A stretch of 64,000 bases of DNA, taken from assembly GCF_006715635.1 (NCBI RefSeq), contig NZ_VFNP01000001.1:3534001-3598000 (forward strand). The letters run 5' to 3'. The notes beneath the pieces were generated by a model that did not search any database, had not been told where the DNA came from, and saw nothing but the letters and a program-made list of their open reading frames with translations. Position numbers and translations under genes: made by a program. Every line of letters starts with the position of its first letter. Within the stretch, counting starts at the first letter, position 1. Of the stretch, positions 1 to 9,295 are shown in pieces. Origin of the DNA: Streptomyces sp. SLBN-118 (GTDB lineage: Bacteria > Actinomycetota > Actinomycetes > Streptomycetales > Streptomycetaceae).

Positions 1-1284
1 GGGCCAGTACGCGCAGTTCAGCGAGGCCCAGGCAAAGCCCCTGCCGAAGACCGGCGAGGCCTTCTCGAACTCCGGGAGCGCCGACTGCACGGCCGCGGGG
101 GCGGTGAAGGCGGGCGGCGAATCGAGGCAGTTCACGGCCGCGTTGGCGTACATCAGGTTCGCGTACGTGCCGTCGCTCTCGCGCTCGTAGTAGCTGTCGG
201 CCAGCGAGAGGAGCGCGGCTCCGTTACCCGCCATGGCTGCCGTCAGGGCCTCGCGGAGCTGGGGCCAGGCGGCCTCGTCGTACATCGCGGCGATCACTGC
301 CGTGGTGGCCAGCGCCTCACCGAGCTTGCGGCTCTCACCGGTCTTAACGGGCTTGGCGTCGAGCGCGGTGAAGAAGGCCTTGAGCCGGAGCGAGGCGTCC
401 GCGGCGGAGGTGTTGCCGAGCGGGCAGTCCTTCTGCTTGACGCAGTCCGCGGCGAAGGACTGGAACGCGGTCTCAAAGCCCGCGGTCTGGTCCCGGTTCA
501 TCGCACGGGAGGACAGTGACGGGTCCATCGCTCCGTCGAGGACGAGACGCCCGACGCGGTCGGGGAACAGCTCGGCGTATGTCGCGCCGAGGAAGGTGCC
601 GTACGAGGCCCCGACGTACGAAAGCTTCTCGTCGCCCAGCACAGCGCGCAGGATGTCCATGTCACGGGCTGCCTCGACGGTGGAAACATGGGGCAGGACC
701 TGGCCGGAATGCTCCTTGCAGCCCGCAGCGAAATCTCTCAGCGAGGTCGAGAGGCCGGCCGTCTCGGCGGCGTCGTCGGGCGTCTGGTCGACCTGGGTGT
801 ACGCGTCCATCTGCTTGCCGCTGAGGCATTCGACGGGCTCGCTGCGGGCCACACCGCGCGGGTCGACCGCGACCATGTCGTACCGGGCGCGGACCGGAGC
901 GGGGTAGCCGATACCCGCGTAGCCCTGCAGATAGTCGACCGCAGAGCCTCCTGGGCCGCCCGGGTTGACCTGCAGCGAGCCGAGGCGCTTTCCGGGGCCG
1001 GTGGCCTTCTTGCGAGCCACGGCCAGCTTGATCGAGTCGCCGTCCGGCGCACCGTAGTCCAGCGGAGCCTTCATCGTGGCGCAGTCGAAGCCCTCGACAC
1101 CGCACGGGCGCCACTTCAACTCCTGCTCGTAGTACGGCTTGAGCGCGGCGGCGGGGGCGGCCCGGCCCGGTGCGGCGGACGCGGAGGCGCCAGGCGAGGA
1201 ACTCCCGCCCGTACAGCCGGAGATCAGCAGACCGGCCGTGGCCAGCGCGAGGGCGGAGGTGCGCAGCAGGCGCCTGGTGTCCAT
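1..1284 (-). CDS. Secreted alpha/beta-hydrolase lipoprotein, tripeptidyl-aminopeptidase-like (S33), 3' end cut by window
   Basis: The frame opens with ATG at 1284 and stays open to base 1, so about 428 residues are present and the C-terminus lies outside the window. The N-terminus has an Arg pair, a hydrophobic stretch and an LISGC lipobox, so it is probably an exported lipoprotein. An NPGGPGGS oxyanion-type segment and the nucleophile motif GASYGT are visible, which is the usual pattern of Streptomyces exported tripeptidyl/prolyl aminopeptidases (SlpD/SlpE-like). The remaining triad residues fall partly beyond the edge. It is followed upstream by holB on the same strand, with an 80-base gap. 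The substrate is not known; peptide hydrolysis outside the membrane is inferred from the family. Confidence 0.85.
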   Translation of the reverse strand, partial: MDTRRLLRTSALALATAGLLISGCTGGSSSPGASASAAPGRAAPAAALKPYYEQELKWRPCGVEGFDCATMKAPLDYGAPDGDSIKLAVARKKATGPGKRLGSLQVNPGGPGGSAVDYLQGYAGIGYPAPVRARYDMVAVDPRGVARSEPVECLSGKQMDAYTQVDQTPDDAAETAGLSTSLRDFAAGCKEHSGQVLPHVSTVEAARDMDILRAVLGDEKLSYVGASYGTFLGATYAELFPDRVGRLVLDGAMDPSLSSRAMNRDQTAGFETAFQSFAADCVKQKDCPLGNTSAADASLRLKAFFTALDAKPVKTGESRKLGEALATTAVIAAMYDEAAWPQLREALTAAMAGNGAALLSLADSYYERESDGTYANLMYANAAVNCLDSPPAFTAPAAVQSALPEFEKASPVFGRGFAWASLNCAYWP

Positions 1285-1364
1285 CCTCGGAGCGTAGCCG
1301 CAGGGTGCGGACCGTGCCTGCCCGTGCTCGTACGGGTGAGCCGGTCAACACCCCAGCAGGCCGC

Positions 1365-2570
1365 TCAGCCCGCGCGCAGTGCCACCGCCATCGCCTCGAC
1401 CGCCAGCAGCGGCGCGACATTGCTGTCCAGCGCATGGCGACAGGCGACCACCGCCTCTATCCGGCGCAGGGTGCCCTCGGGGGTCGAAGCGCCGGCAATC
1501 CGGTCGAGAGCGTCCCGTACGTCGACATTGGCGAGCGCGATCTCCGAGCCCATCTGGAGGGCGAGCACATCGCGGTAGAAGCCCGTCAGATCGGTGAGCG
1601 CGAGATCGAGGCTGTCTCGCTGCGAACGCGTCTTGCGACGCTTCTGCCTGTCCTCCAGTTCCTTCATCGCCCCCGCGGTCCCCCGCGGCATCCGCCCCCC
1701 GGCCGATGCGCCGAGAGCCGCCTTCAGATCCTCGGTCTCTTTGACGTCGATCTCCTCGGCCACCTGATTGGCGTCCTCGGCGGCGGCGTCGATCAGCTCC
1801 TGGGCGGCCTTGAGGCAGCCGCCGATGTCCTCCACGCGCAGCGGCATCTTCAGTACGGTCGCCCGACGGGCCCGGGCCCGCTCGTCCGTCGCCAGGCGGC
1901 GGGCCCGGCCGATGTGCCCCTGGGTGGCACGGGCGGCGGACATGGCGACATCGGGCTCGATGCCGTCACGCCGGATCAGCACGTCGGCGACGGCCTCGAC
2001 GGGGGGCGTACGCAGCGTGAGATGGCGGCAGCGGGAACGGATCGTCGGCAGCACATCCTCGATCGAGGGCGCGCACAGCAGCCACACGGTGCGGGCGGCG
2101 GGCTCCTCGACGGCCTTGAGCAGGACGTTGCCCGCACCCTCCGTGAGCCGGTCGGCATCCTCCAGGATGATCACCTGCCAGCGCCCGCCGGCCGGGGAGA
2201 GCTGCGCGCGCCGGACTAGCTCGCGGGTGTCCTTGACGCCGATGGAGAGCAGGTCGGTACGAATCACCTCGACGTCGGCGTGCGTGCCGACGAGGGTGGT
2301 GTGGCAGCCGTCGCAGAACCCACAGCCAGGTTCCCCCCCGAGGGCACGGTCGGGACTGGTGCACTGCAGCGCCGCGGCGAACGCCCGGGCGGCGGTGGAC
2401 CGCCCGGAACCGGGCGGACCTGTGAACAGCCAGGCGTGCGTCATCTTGGACGCGTCCGGGGGCTGCTCGTGCCGGGCCTCGGCGGTGACGCGGGCGTCGG
2501 CGTCCCGGGCGGCGGCGGAGAGCTGTGCGTGGACGCGCTCCTGACCGACGACGTCGTCCCAAACGGCCAT
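1365..2570 (-). CDS. holB: DNA polymerase III subunit delta'
   Basis: This 401-residue protein is the clamp-loader delta' subunit, which with DnaX and delta opens the sliding clamp at the replication fork. It begins MAVWDDVVGQ, typical of actinobacterial delta'. A P-loop-like GPPGSGRST lies at about residues 51-59, with Arg where an active ATPase has Lys, as expected for the non-hydrolysing delta' subunit. Cys70, Cys83, Cys86 and Cys89 (CGFCDGC) form the zinc module. The AAA+ domain is followed by a helical C-terminal domain. It lies 108 bases downstream of the thymidylate kinase fusion on the same strand, an arrangement conserved in actinobacteria that puts DNA precursor supply and replication genes together. 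Confidence 0.93.
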   Translation of the reverse strand: MAVWDDVVGQERVHAQLSAAARDADARVTAEARHEQPPDASKMTHAWLFTGPPGSGRSTAARAFAAALQCTSPDRALGGEPGCGFCDGCHTTLVGTHADVEVIRTDLLSIGVKDTRELVRRAQLSPAGGRWQVIILEDADRLTEGAGNVLLKAVEEPAARTVWLLCAPSIEDVLPTIRSRCRHLTLRTPPVEAVADVLIRRDGIEPDVAMSAARATQGHIGRARRLATDERARARRATVLKMPLRVEDIGGCLKAAQELIDAAAEDANQVAEEIDVKETEDLKAALGASAGGRMPRGTAGAMKELEDRQKRRKTRSQRDSLDLALTDLTGFYRDVLALQMGSEIALANVDVRDALDRIAGASTPEGTLRRIEAVVACRHALDSNVAPLLAVEAMAVALRAG

Positions 2571-2678
2571 GCGCCGTCACCCGCCTTTCTTGCGTGGGGT
2601 CTCCATTGTGGGCGAGGGGTCTGACAGAGCGGTGCGGGCGCGGCCTCAAACAGCCGCGCCGCCGCACCGGGCATGCTC

Positions 2679-5600
2679 TCAGCGCCTCCCGCGCCCCCCG
2701 CTCTCGTCGTCCTCGTGCGGGCCCAGCAGTTCGTCGGCCAGCGACGGGAGGTCGTCCAGCGGCGTTTCCTCCGCCCAGTCCGGGCGGCGGCGCCGGCCGG
2801 CCGCGGCCGGGTCGACCTGAGGGAGCTCACGCGTCCGCTCGTCCGGGGCCGCGCCCGCGTCCCGTACCGGAGGAAGCACCGCCGTCTCGTCCGCGTCCCG
2901 TACCGGAGGAAGCACCGCCGTCTCGTCCGCGTCCGCCGGGAACTTCGGGAGTACCGCCGTCTCGTCGACAACCGGGCCCGGCTTCGCTACCTCCTGGGTG
3001 ACCTCGTCCGACGGCGCGACCACCGGCGTGGGCACGGTCACCTCGGTGGGCGAAGCCGCGGACGCGGCAGCAGCGGACGCGGCCGCCTCCGCCAGCCTCC
3101 GCGCCTCTTCGGCCCTCAGCAGCGCCTCCTCCGCCTTGCGCTGCTTCTCCTGACGCCTTTCCTCCGCCTCGGCCCGCAGCCGGGCCTCCTCCTCGGCCTG
3201 CCGGCGCCGCCGTTCCTCTTCCTCCCGGCGCGCCTTCTCCTCCGCCAGCCGACGCGCCCGCTCCTCGTCGGCGAGCCGCCGTGCTTCCTCGGCCCGCTGC
3301 CGGGCCTCCTCCGCCTGCCGTTCGGCCTCGCGCTGCCGCGCCTCCTCCAGCTCCCGGCGCTTGCGCTCCTCCTCCTCGGCGCGGAGTTTGGCGAGCTGCT
3401 CCTGCCGCTCGCGCTCCAGCCGCTCTTCCTCCGCCTTGCGCGCGGCCTCTTCCTCGGCCCGGCGCCTGGCTTCTTCCTCGGCCGCCCTGCGCGCTTCCGC
3501 CTGCGCCTTCACCTCGGCCTCGGACAGCGGCAGCATCTGGTCGAGCCGGTGTCGTACAACCGTCGTGACCGACTCGGGCTCCTGCCCCGCGTCCACCACC
3601 AGGTACCGGCCGGGGTCCGCCGCCGCGAGGGTCAGAAATCCGGCGCGCACCCGCTGGTGGAACTCAGCCGGCTCCGACTCCAGCCGGTCCGGTGCCTCGG
3701 TGAAGCGCTCCCGCGCCGTCTCCGGGGAGACGTCGAGCAGCACCGTCAGATGCGGTACGAGTCCGTGCGTCGCCCAGCGGTTGATACGGGCGATCTCGGT
3801 CGGGGACAGATCCCGGCCCGCGCCCTGGTAGGCGACCGAGGAGTCGATATAGCGGTCGGAGATGACGATCGCGCCGCGCTCCAGTGCGGGCCGCACGACC
3901 GAATCGACGTGCTCGGCGCGGTCGGCGGCGTACAGCAGTGCCTCCGCGCGGTTCGAGAGCCCCGCCGAGGACACGTCGAGCAGGATCGACCGCAGCCGCT
4001 TCCCGATCGGTGTCGCGCCCGGCTCACGCGTCACGACGACCTCGTGGCCCTTCGCCCGGATCCACTCCGCGAGCGCCTCGACCTGGGTGGACTTCCCGGC
4101 CCCGTCGCCGCCCTCTATGGCGATGAAGAACCCGGTCCGGCACGGCGCCTGCGCCGGGTCCGCCCCGCCGCGCAGCGCGTCGCCGAGGTCCCGGCGCAGC
4201 GGAACACCGGACCGGTCGTCCGTCTTGGCGAGCACCACGGCCGCGACCGGCAGCAGCAGCGCGCCGACCAGCATCAGCGTGAACGCCGCACCGCCGTGCG
4301 CGAAGACGAAGTCCCCGCTCGCGAGCCGGTGCGGCCCGATCGCCGCGGCGAGCAGCGGAGCCGCCAGCGCGCCGAGGGCGATGGCGACCCGTACGACCGC
4401 CTGGAGGTGTTCGGTGATCCGCGGGCGCCGGAAGTCCTCCGTCTCCTGGTCGATCAGAGCGTGCCCGGTGCTCGCGGCGACACCGGCCGCGAGTCCCGCG
4501 AGCAGCGCGATGAACAGCACGCTCGCCGTGTCGGGCACCAGGCCCATGGCGAGCAGCGCCATGCCGGTGACGGCGAGCGCGAGTGCGAGCAGCCGGCGGC
4601 GGGACAGGGTGGGCAGTACGGCGGCGGCGCCGCGGATGCCGACACCGGCACCGCCGGTGAGCGCGAGCACGAGCAGCGCGAAGGCGGCGGGGCCGCCACC
4701 CAGGTCGAAGGCGTGCAGTACGGATACGGCCACGGCGGATGCGATCGCGCCCGCGACCGACGCGCAGGCGAGGACGAACAGCGGTATGGCGTCCGTACGC
4801 CCCCTGTCCACGCCGTTGCCGGTGGACGGACGGCGCAGCCCTTCGAGCGGCGAACGCGGCCGCGGGGTCTGCGAGCCGGGCAGCTCGACGAAGTACAGCG
4901 TCGAGACGGATGCGGCGAAGAGACCGGCCGCGACATACGAACCGAGGGCCGCCTGGTGCAGCGAGAACCAGTCGATGCCCGAGCCGAGCAGGTTTCCGAC
5001 CAGCGTGGCCACGAGCAGGACCGCGGCCCCGGCGGGGATGACGGCGAAGCCCGTACGCAGCCAGAGCCGCCGCAGCGCGTCGAGATGGTCCGGCAGCGGG
5101 CGCACGGCCGCGCCCTCCAGCGGCGGGGCGGGGAGCAGTGCGGGAGCGGCGCCGTCGCGGGCGACCGTCCAGAAGCGCTCGGCGACGCCCGCGACAAAGA
5201 CGGTGATCAGCAGCATCGCCGTGGCGTTGTCCAGCGTCCAGTCGATCCACAGCGGCGCCACCACGAAGAGCGCGAGCCGCAGCCCGTCCGCCCCGATCAT
5301 GGTCCAGCGCCGGTCGAGCGGCCCCTTGGACGAGGTGAGCGTGGTCAGCGGGCCGAGCAGTACGGCGCCGAAGAGCAGCGTGGCCAGCACCCGCGCACCG
5401 AGCACCGCAGCGACGGCGAAGGCAGCTCCGCGATAGCCCTCCCCGAAGGTGCCCGCCAGGACCGAGGCCTGCAGTGTGAGCAGGAGAAGGACAAGGATGG
5501 CGACCGAGTCACCGATACCGCCCACGACCTGGGCGTTCCACAACCGCCTCAGCGGGGGGAAGCGCAGCAGGGCACGCACCGCACGTTCACGGGAATCCGC

Positions 5601-5693
5601 GCCAAGTGCGTCGGTTGCGTCGGAGTCTGAGGCAGTCTCTGAGGCGGTGCTCACGACCGCCTGCTGCTCGGCTGGCTGCTCGGCTCGCGTCAT
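2679..5693 (-). CDS. tmk: Membrane (MFS-like)-thymidylate kinase fusion with charged coiled-coil tail
   Basis: This 1004-residue protein has three parts. Residues ~40-500 hold about ten to twelve hydrophobic segments resembling an MFS transporter. Residues ~520-725 are a complete dTMP kinase (dTMP + ATP to dTDP + ADP), with P-loop EGGDGAGKST, the DR(Y) motif in SDRYIDSSVAYQGAGR and the TREPG motif. Residues ~725-880 are an Ala/Glu/Arg coiled coil, followed by an acidic Pro-rich tail. A free Tmk is about 210 residues, so this one is membrane-tethered. The tail carries an exact 12-residue duplication (DNA 2855-2926). It sits between topA and holB. Transport by the N-terminal part is unproven; it may serve only as an anchor. 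Confidence 0.9.
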   Translation of the reverse strand: MTRAEQPAEQQAVVSTASETASDSDATDALGADSRERAVRALLRFPPLRRLWNAQVVGGIGDSVAILVLLLLTLQASVLAGTFGEGYRGAAFAVAAVLGARVLATLLFGAVLLGPLTTLTSSKGPLDRRWTMIGADGLRLALFVVAPLWIDWTLDNATAMLLITVFVAGVAERFWTVARDGAAPALLPAPPLEGAAVRPLPDHLDALRRLWLRTGFAVIPAGAAVLLVATLVGNLLGSGIDWFSLHQAALGSYVAAGLFAASVSTLYFVELPGSQTPRPRSPLEGLRRPSTGNGVDRGRTDAIPLFVLACASVAGAIASAVAVSVLHAFDLGGGPAAFALLVLALTGGAGVGIRGAAAVLPTLSRRRLLALALAVTGMALLAMGLVPDTASVLFIALLAGLAAGVAASTGHALIDQETEDFRRPRITEHLQAVVRVAIALGALAAPLLAAAIGPHRLASGDFVFAHGGAAFTLMLVGALLLPVAAVVLAKTDDRSGVPLRRDLGDALRGGADPAQAPCRTGFFIAIEGGDGAGKSTQVEALAEWIRAKGHEVVVTREPGATPIGKRLRSILLDVSSAGLSNRAEALLYAADRAEHVDSVVRPALERGAIVISDRYIDSSVAYQGAGRDLSPTEIARINRWATHGLVPHLTVLLDVSPETARERFTEAPDRLESEPAEFHQRVRAGFLTLAAADPGRYLVVDAGQEPESVTTVVRHRLDQMLPLSEAEVKAQAEARRAAEEEARRRAEEEAARKAEEERLERERQEQLAKLRAEEEERKRRELEEARQREAERQAEEARQRAEEARRLADEERARRLAEEKARREEEERRRRQAEEEARLRAEAEERRQEKQRKAEEALLRAEEARRLAEAAASAAAASAASPTEVTVPTPVVAPSDEVTQEVAKPGPVVDETAVLPKFPADADETAVLPPVRDADETAVLPPVRDAGAAPDERTRELPQVDPAAAGRRRRPDWAEETPLDDLPSLADELLGPHEDDESGGRGRR
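2855..2926 (-). repeat. Exact 36-bp tandem duplication inside tmk tail
   Basis: Bases 2855-2890 and 2891-2926 are identical 36-mers, in frame, each encoding the 12 residues DADETAVLPPVR (phase-shifted). A diverged third unit follows at about 2927-2960 (the DETAVLPKF segment). The copies fall in the disordered acidic C-terminal tail of the kinase fusion, so copy-number change would alter tail length without a frameshift. Confidence 0.9.
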
Positions 5694-5746
5694 CCGCCCA
5701 GCCTATCCGGAGCGGCCCGCTCCCCGGAGGCCTGTCCGAACATACA

Positions 5747-5791
5747 GGCGCTTTGTGCGGAGGGGGCGAACCGTCCCCCGCGCAAAGCGCC
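5747..5791 (-). terminator. Hairpin downstream of topA
   Basis: The arms GGCGCTTTG (5747-5755) and CAAAGCGCC (5783-5791) pair perfectly, and a further G-rich/C-rich inner stem extends them. The hairpin lies between the topA stop (5833) and the tmk start (5693), so it probably separates the two transcription units. There is no strong T-run. Confidence 0.65.
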
Positions 5792-5832
5792 CGAACCCTT
5801 TGCCCAAACTCCGAACACGGCCGGGCATACGG

Positions 5833-8700
5833 CTACTCGTCCGTCGGCGCCTTTGTAGCAGCCCTCGCCGACGCGGTCGTCTTCTTCGCCGCGGCGGCCG
5901 AGGTCGTCTTCTTCGCCGCGGCGGCCGAGGTCGTCTTCTTGGCGGCGGTCTTCTTGGCCACAGCCTTCTTGGCGACCGTCTTCTTCGCAGCGGCCTTCTT
6001 CGCGGGCGCCTTCTTGGCCGGGGCCTTCCGCGCCGTCTTCTTGGCGGGACCCTTGGCCCGCTTCTCGGCGAGCAGTTCGTAGCCGCGTTCCGGCGTGATG
6101 TCCTCGACGCTGTCGCCCGTGCGCAGCGTCGCATTCGTCTCGCCGTCGGTGACGTACGGACCGAAGCGGCCGTCCTTGACCACCACCGGCCGCTCGCTGA
6201 CCGGGTCCGTGCCCAGCTCCTTCAGCGGCGGCTTGGCCGCGGCCCGCCCACGCTGCTTGGGCTGTGCGTAGATCGCCAGCGCCTCGTCCAGTGTGATCTT
6301 GAAGAGCTGGTCCTCGGTCTCCAGGGAGCGCGAGTCCGTGCCCTTCTTCAGATACGGGCCGTACCGGCCGTTCTGCGCGGTGATCTCGACGCCTTCCGCG
6401 TCCTTGCCCACCACACGCGGCAGGGACATCAGCTTGAGCGCGTCGTCGAGCGTGACGGTGTCCAGGGACATCGACTTGAAGAGTGAGGCGGTGCGCGGCT
6501 TGACCGCGTTCTTGCCCGTCTTCGGGGTGCCCTCGGGAAGGATCTCCGTGACATACGGGCCGTACCGGCCGTCCTTGGCGACGATCTGGTTGCCCGTCAC
6601 CGGGTCGGCGCCCAGTTCGAAGTCGCCGCTCGGCTTGGCCAGCAGTTCCTCCGCGAACTCCACGGTCAGCTCGTCCGGGGCGAGGTCGTCGGGGACGTCG
6701 GCCCGCTGGTGGCCCTCCGCGTCCTTCTCGCCGCGCTCGATGTACGGGCCGTACCGGCCGACGCGGAGCACGATGCCCTCGCCGACCGGGAAACTGGAGA
6801 TCTCCCGGGCGTCGATCGCACCGAGGTCCGTCACCAGCTCCTTCAGGCCACCGAGGCGGTCCCCGTCGCCGTTGCCCGCGGCGGAGGCGGCTCCGCCGTC
6901 GTCGCCCTCGCCGAAGTAGAAGCGCTTCAGCCACGGCACTGCCTGCGCCTCGCCCCGTGCGATGCGGTCGAGGTCGTCCTCCATCCTCGCGGTGAAGTCG
7001 TAGTCGACGAGCCGGCCGAAGTGCTTCTCCAGCAGATTGACCACGGCGAAGCTCAGGAAGGAGGGCACGAGTGCCGTTCCCTTCTTGAACACATAGCCAC
7101 GGTCCAGAATCGTGCCGATGATCGACGCGTACGTCGACGGGCGGCCGATCTCGCGCTCTTCCAGCTCCTTGACCAGCGAGGCCTCGGTGTAGCGGGCCGG
7201 CGGCTTGGTCGCGTGGCCGTCCACCGAGATCTCCTCGGCGGACAGGGCGTCGCCCTCCGAGACCTGCGGGAGGCGCCGCTCACGGTCGTCGAGCTCGGCG
7301 TTCGGGTCGTCGGCGCCTTCCACGTAGGCCTTCATGAAGCCGTGGAAGGTGATCGTCTTGCCGGAGGCGGTGAACTCGGCGTCACGGCCGTCAGCGGCGC
7401 GGCCGCCGATCCGGACGGTGACGCTGTTGCCGACCGCGTCCTTCATCTGAGAGGCAACGGTCCGCTTCCAGATCAGCTCATAGAGCTTGAACTGGTCGCC
7501 GGTCAGCCCCGTCTCGGCCGGCGTGCGGAAACGATCACCCGAAGGGCGAATCGCCTCGTGCGCCTCCTGCGCGTTCTTGACCTTCCCGGCGTACACACGC
7601 GGCTTGTCCGGCAGATAGTTGGCGCCGTAAAGCTGGGTGACCTGCGCCCGGGCCGATGCGATGGCGGTGTCGGACAGCGTGGTGGAGTCCGTACGCATAT
7701 AGGTGATGAAGCCGTTCTCGTACAGCTTCTGCGCCACCTGCATGGTGGCCTTGGCCCCGAAGCCCAGCTTGCGGGAGGCCTCCTGCTGCAGCGTCGTCGT
7801 GCGGAACGGTGCGTACGGAGAGCGGCGGTACGGCTTCGACTCGACGGCGCGGACCGCGAACGAGGCATCGGCCAGCGCGGCGGCCAGTGCCCGGGCATTC
7901 GCCTCGTCGAGGTGGAGCACCTGGCCGGACTTGAGCTGCCCGTCCGAGCCGAAGTCGCGGCCCTGCGCCACGCGCTGTCCGTCGACGGTGTTCAGCCGGG
8001 CCGTGAAAACGGAGGGGTCTGAGGCATCCCCGGCGCGGCCGGTGGAGAAGGTGCCTGTCAGGTCCCAGTACTCGGCGGAGCGGAAGGCGATGCGCTCGCG
8101 CTCGCGCTCGACGACAAGACGGGTGGCGACGGACTGCACACGGCCGGCGGACAGCCGCGGCATGACCTTCTTCCACAGGACCGGCGAGACCTCGTAGCCG
8201 TAGAGACGGTCGAGGATACGGCGGGTTTCCTGGGCATCGACCATGCGCTTGTTGAGCTCGCGCGGGTTCTCGACGGCCTCGCGGATCGCATCCTTGGTGA
8301 TCTCGTGGAAGACCATCCGGTGGACGGGGACCTTGGGCTTGAGGACCTCGAGCAGGTGCCAGGCGATCGCCTCGCCCTCGCGGTCCTCATCGGTGGCGAG
8401 GAAGAGTTCGTCAGACTCGGCGAGCTGCTCCTTGAGCTTCCTGACCTGGGCCTTCTTGTCGGCGTTGACGACATAGACCGGCTGGAAGTCATTCTCGACA
8501 TCGACACCGAGGCGGCGCACCTCGCCGGTGTACTTCTCCGGCACCTCGGCGGCACCGTTCGGGAGGTCGCGGATGTGCCCGACGCTCGCCTCGACAACAT
8601 AGCCGGGGCCGAGGTAGCCCTTGATCGTCTTCGCCTTGGCAGGCGACTCGACGATCACGAGTCGGCGGCCGCCCTGTGCGGTCTCGCTGGTCGGGGACAA
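5833..8700 (-). CDS. topA: DNA topoisomerase I
   Basis: This 955-residue type IA topoisomerase relaxes negative supercoils. The N-terminal TOPRIM domain is visible with VIVESPAKAKTIKGYLG and the metal-binding EDREGEAIAWHL. The catalytic Tyr is in FITYMRTDS at about residue 335. The C-terminal third has several topoisomerase I C-terminal repeats with the (D/N)GRYGPY signature in place of Cys4 zinc fingers, as in other actinobacteria. It ends in a Lys/Ala-rich tail of KK(T)A blocks, which in Streptomyces TopA supports processivity. A tandem 27-bp repeat codes for part of that tail. It is the only topA in the window and is probably essential. Confidence 0.97.
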   Translation of the reverse strand: MSPTSETAQGGRRLVIVESPAKAKTIKGYLGPGYVVEASVGHIRDLPNGAAEVPEKYTGEVRRLGVDVENDFQPVYVVNADKKAQVRKLKEQLAESDELFLATDEDREGEAIAWHLLEVLKPKVPVHRMVFHEITKDAIREAVENPRELNKRMVDAQETRRILDRLYGYEVSPVLWKKVMPRLSAGRVQSVATRLVVERERERIAFRSAEYWDLTGTFSTGRAGDASDPSVFTARLNTVDGQRVAQGRDFGSDGQLKSGQVLHLDEANARALAAALADASFAVRAVESKPYRRSPYAPFRTTTLQQEASRKLGFGAKATMQVAQKLYENGFITYMRTDSTTLSDTAIASARAQVTQLYGANYLPDKPRVYAGKVKNAQEAHEAIRPSGDRFRTPAETGLTGDQFKLYELIWKRTVASQMKDAVGNSVTVRIGGRAADGRDAEFTASGKTITFHGFMKAYVEGADDPNAELDDRERRLPQVSEGDALSAEEISVDGHATKPPARYTEASLVKELEEREIGRPSTYASIIGTILDRGYVFKKGTALVPSFLSFAVVNLLEKHFGRLVDYDFTARMEDDLDRIARGEAQAVPWLKRFYFGEGDDGGAASAAGNGDGDRLGGLKELVTDLGAIDAREISSFPVGEGIVLRVGRYGPYIERGEKDAEGHQRADVPDDLAPDELTVEFAEELLAKPSGDFELGADPVTGNQIVAKDGRYGPYVTEILPEGTPKTGKNAVKPRTASLFKSMSLDTVTLDDALKLMSLPRVVGKDAEGVEITAQNGRYGPYLKKGTDSRSLETEDQLFKITLDEALAIYAQPKQRGRAAAKPPLKELGTDPVSERPVVVKDGRFGPYVTDGETNATLRTGDSVEDITPERGYELLAEKRAKGPAKKTARKAPAKKAPAKKAAAKKTVAKKAVAKKTAAKKTTSAAAAKKTTSAAAAKKTTASARAATKAPTDE
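5876..5929 (-). repeat. 27-bp tandem repeat in topA Lys/Ala tail
   Basis: Two identical 27-base units (5876-5902 and 5903-5929) encode consecutive KKTTSAAAA blocks just before the C-terminus of topoisomerase I. The repeat is in frame, so gain or loss changes only the length of the basic DNA-binding tail. Confidence 0.85.
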
Positions 8701-8924
8701 CTTCGCTCTTCTCTCCGGTCGACGCTCTGTGGGCGCTCACGGCTGTACGGCACTGGGTGCGGCACGGCTGTGACGCTGCTGTCGCTGCGGAGTGTGACGG
8801 TACAACCCGCCCCCGTGTCAAACGGCAAAAGCCCGCAACGGCCACTCGAACGGTAACCCGAGTCCGGCTATTCCTGCCGCCGCGGATCGGCACTACGGCA
8901 CTGCGGAGCCCGGATGCCCCCAGA

Positions 8925-9119
8925 TCAGACGCGGCCGAAGCACCAGAGACCGAGGGCGAGGAACACCGCGTCGAGCAGGACCGCGAGCGCGACGGCCGTG
9001 GCGGGACTCACTCCGTGGGCGACCGGCGCGCGGTGGCGCAGACGCACCCCCGTCCACAGCAGGCCCGCCCCGAACAGCGTGAACGCCGTCCCCGCGAAGA
9101 TCGCCGGCCCGCTCTCCAT
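8925..9119 (-). CDS. Small two-helix membrane protein
   Basis: This 64-residue protein begins MESGPAIFAG and has two predicted transmembrane helices (residues ~6-24 and ~40-60) joined by a basic loop (RLRHR). The start at 9119 is preferred to upstream in-frame starts because it gives a compact membrane protein. It lies between topA and the methyltransferase on the same strand, where S. coelicolor also has a small membrane-protein gene. No function is recognised. Confidence 0.65.
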   Translation of the reverse strand: MESGPAIFAGTAFTLFGAGLLWTGVRLRHRAPVAHGVSPATAVALAVLLDAVFLALGLWCFGRV

Positions 9120-9295
9120 GCCCGTACCCGGTCCTTCCCTGAAGCCGAGGTCGCCCGGAGGCCGAGGCTGGCACCTCCGGGCGTCATGGGTGCGAATTCC
9201 GGGTGAACGCCATATGGGCTCACCCACCCGGAGTCCGACCCTCCCTTTCTTGGAGTCCGGCCCTCCCCTTCTTATTGATGTTGGCCGGTTTCACC

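Noticed and set aside
2673..5630. Long plus-strand open frame opposite tmk (985 codons)
   Set aside because: Product is Arg/Gly/Pro-rich with no domain; it is the mirror of a high-GC gene with clear kinase motifs.
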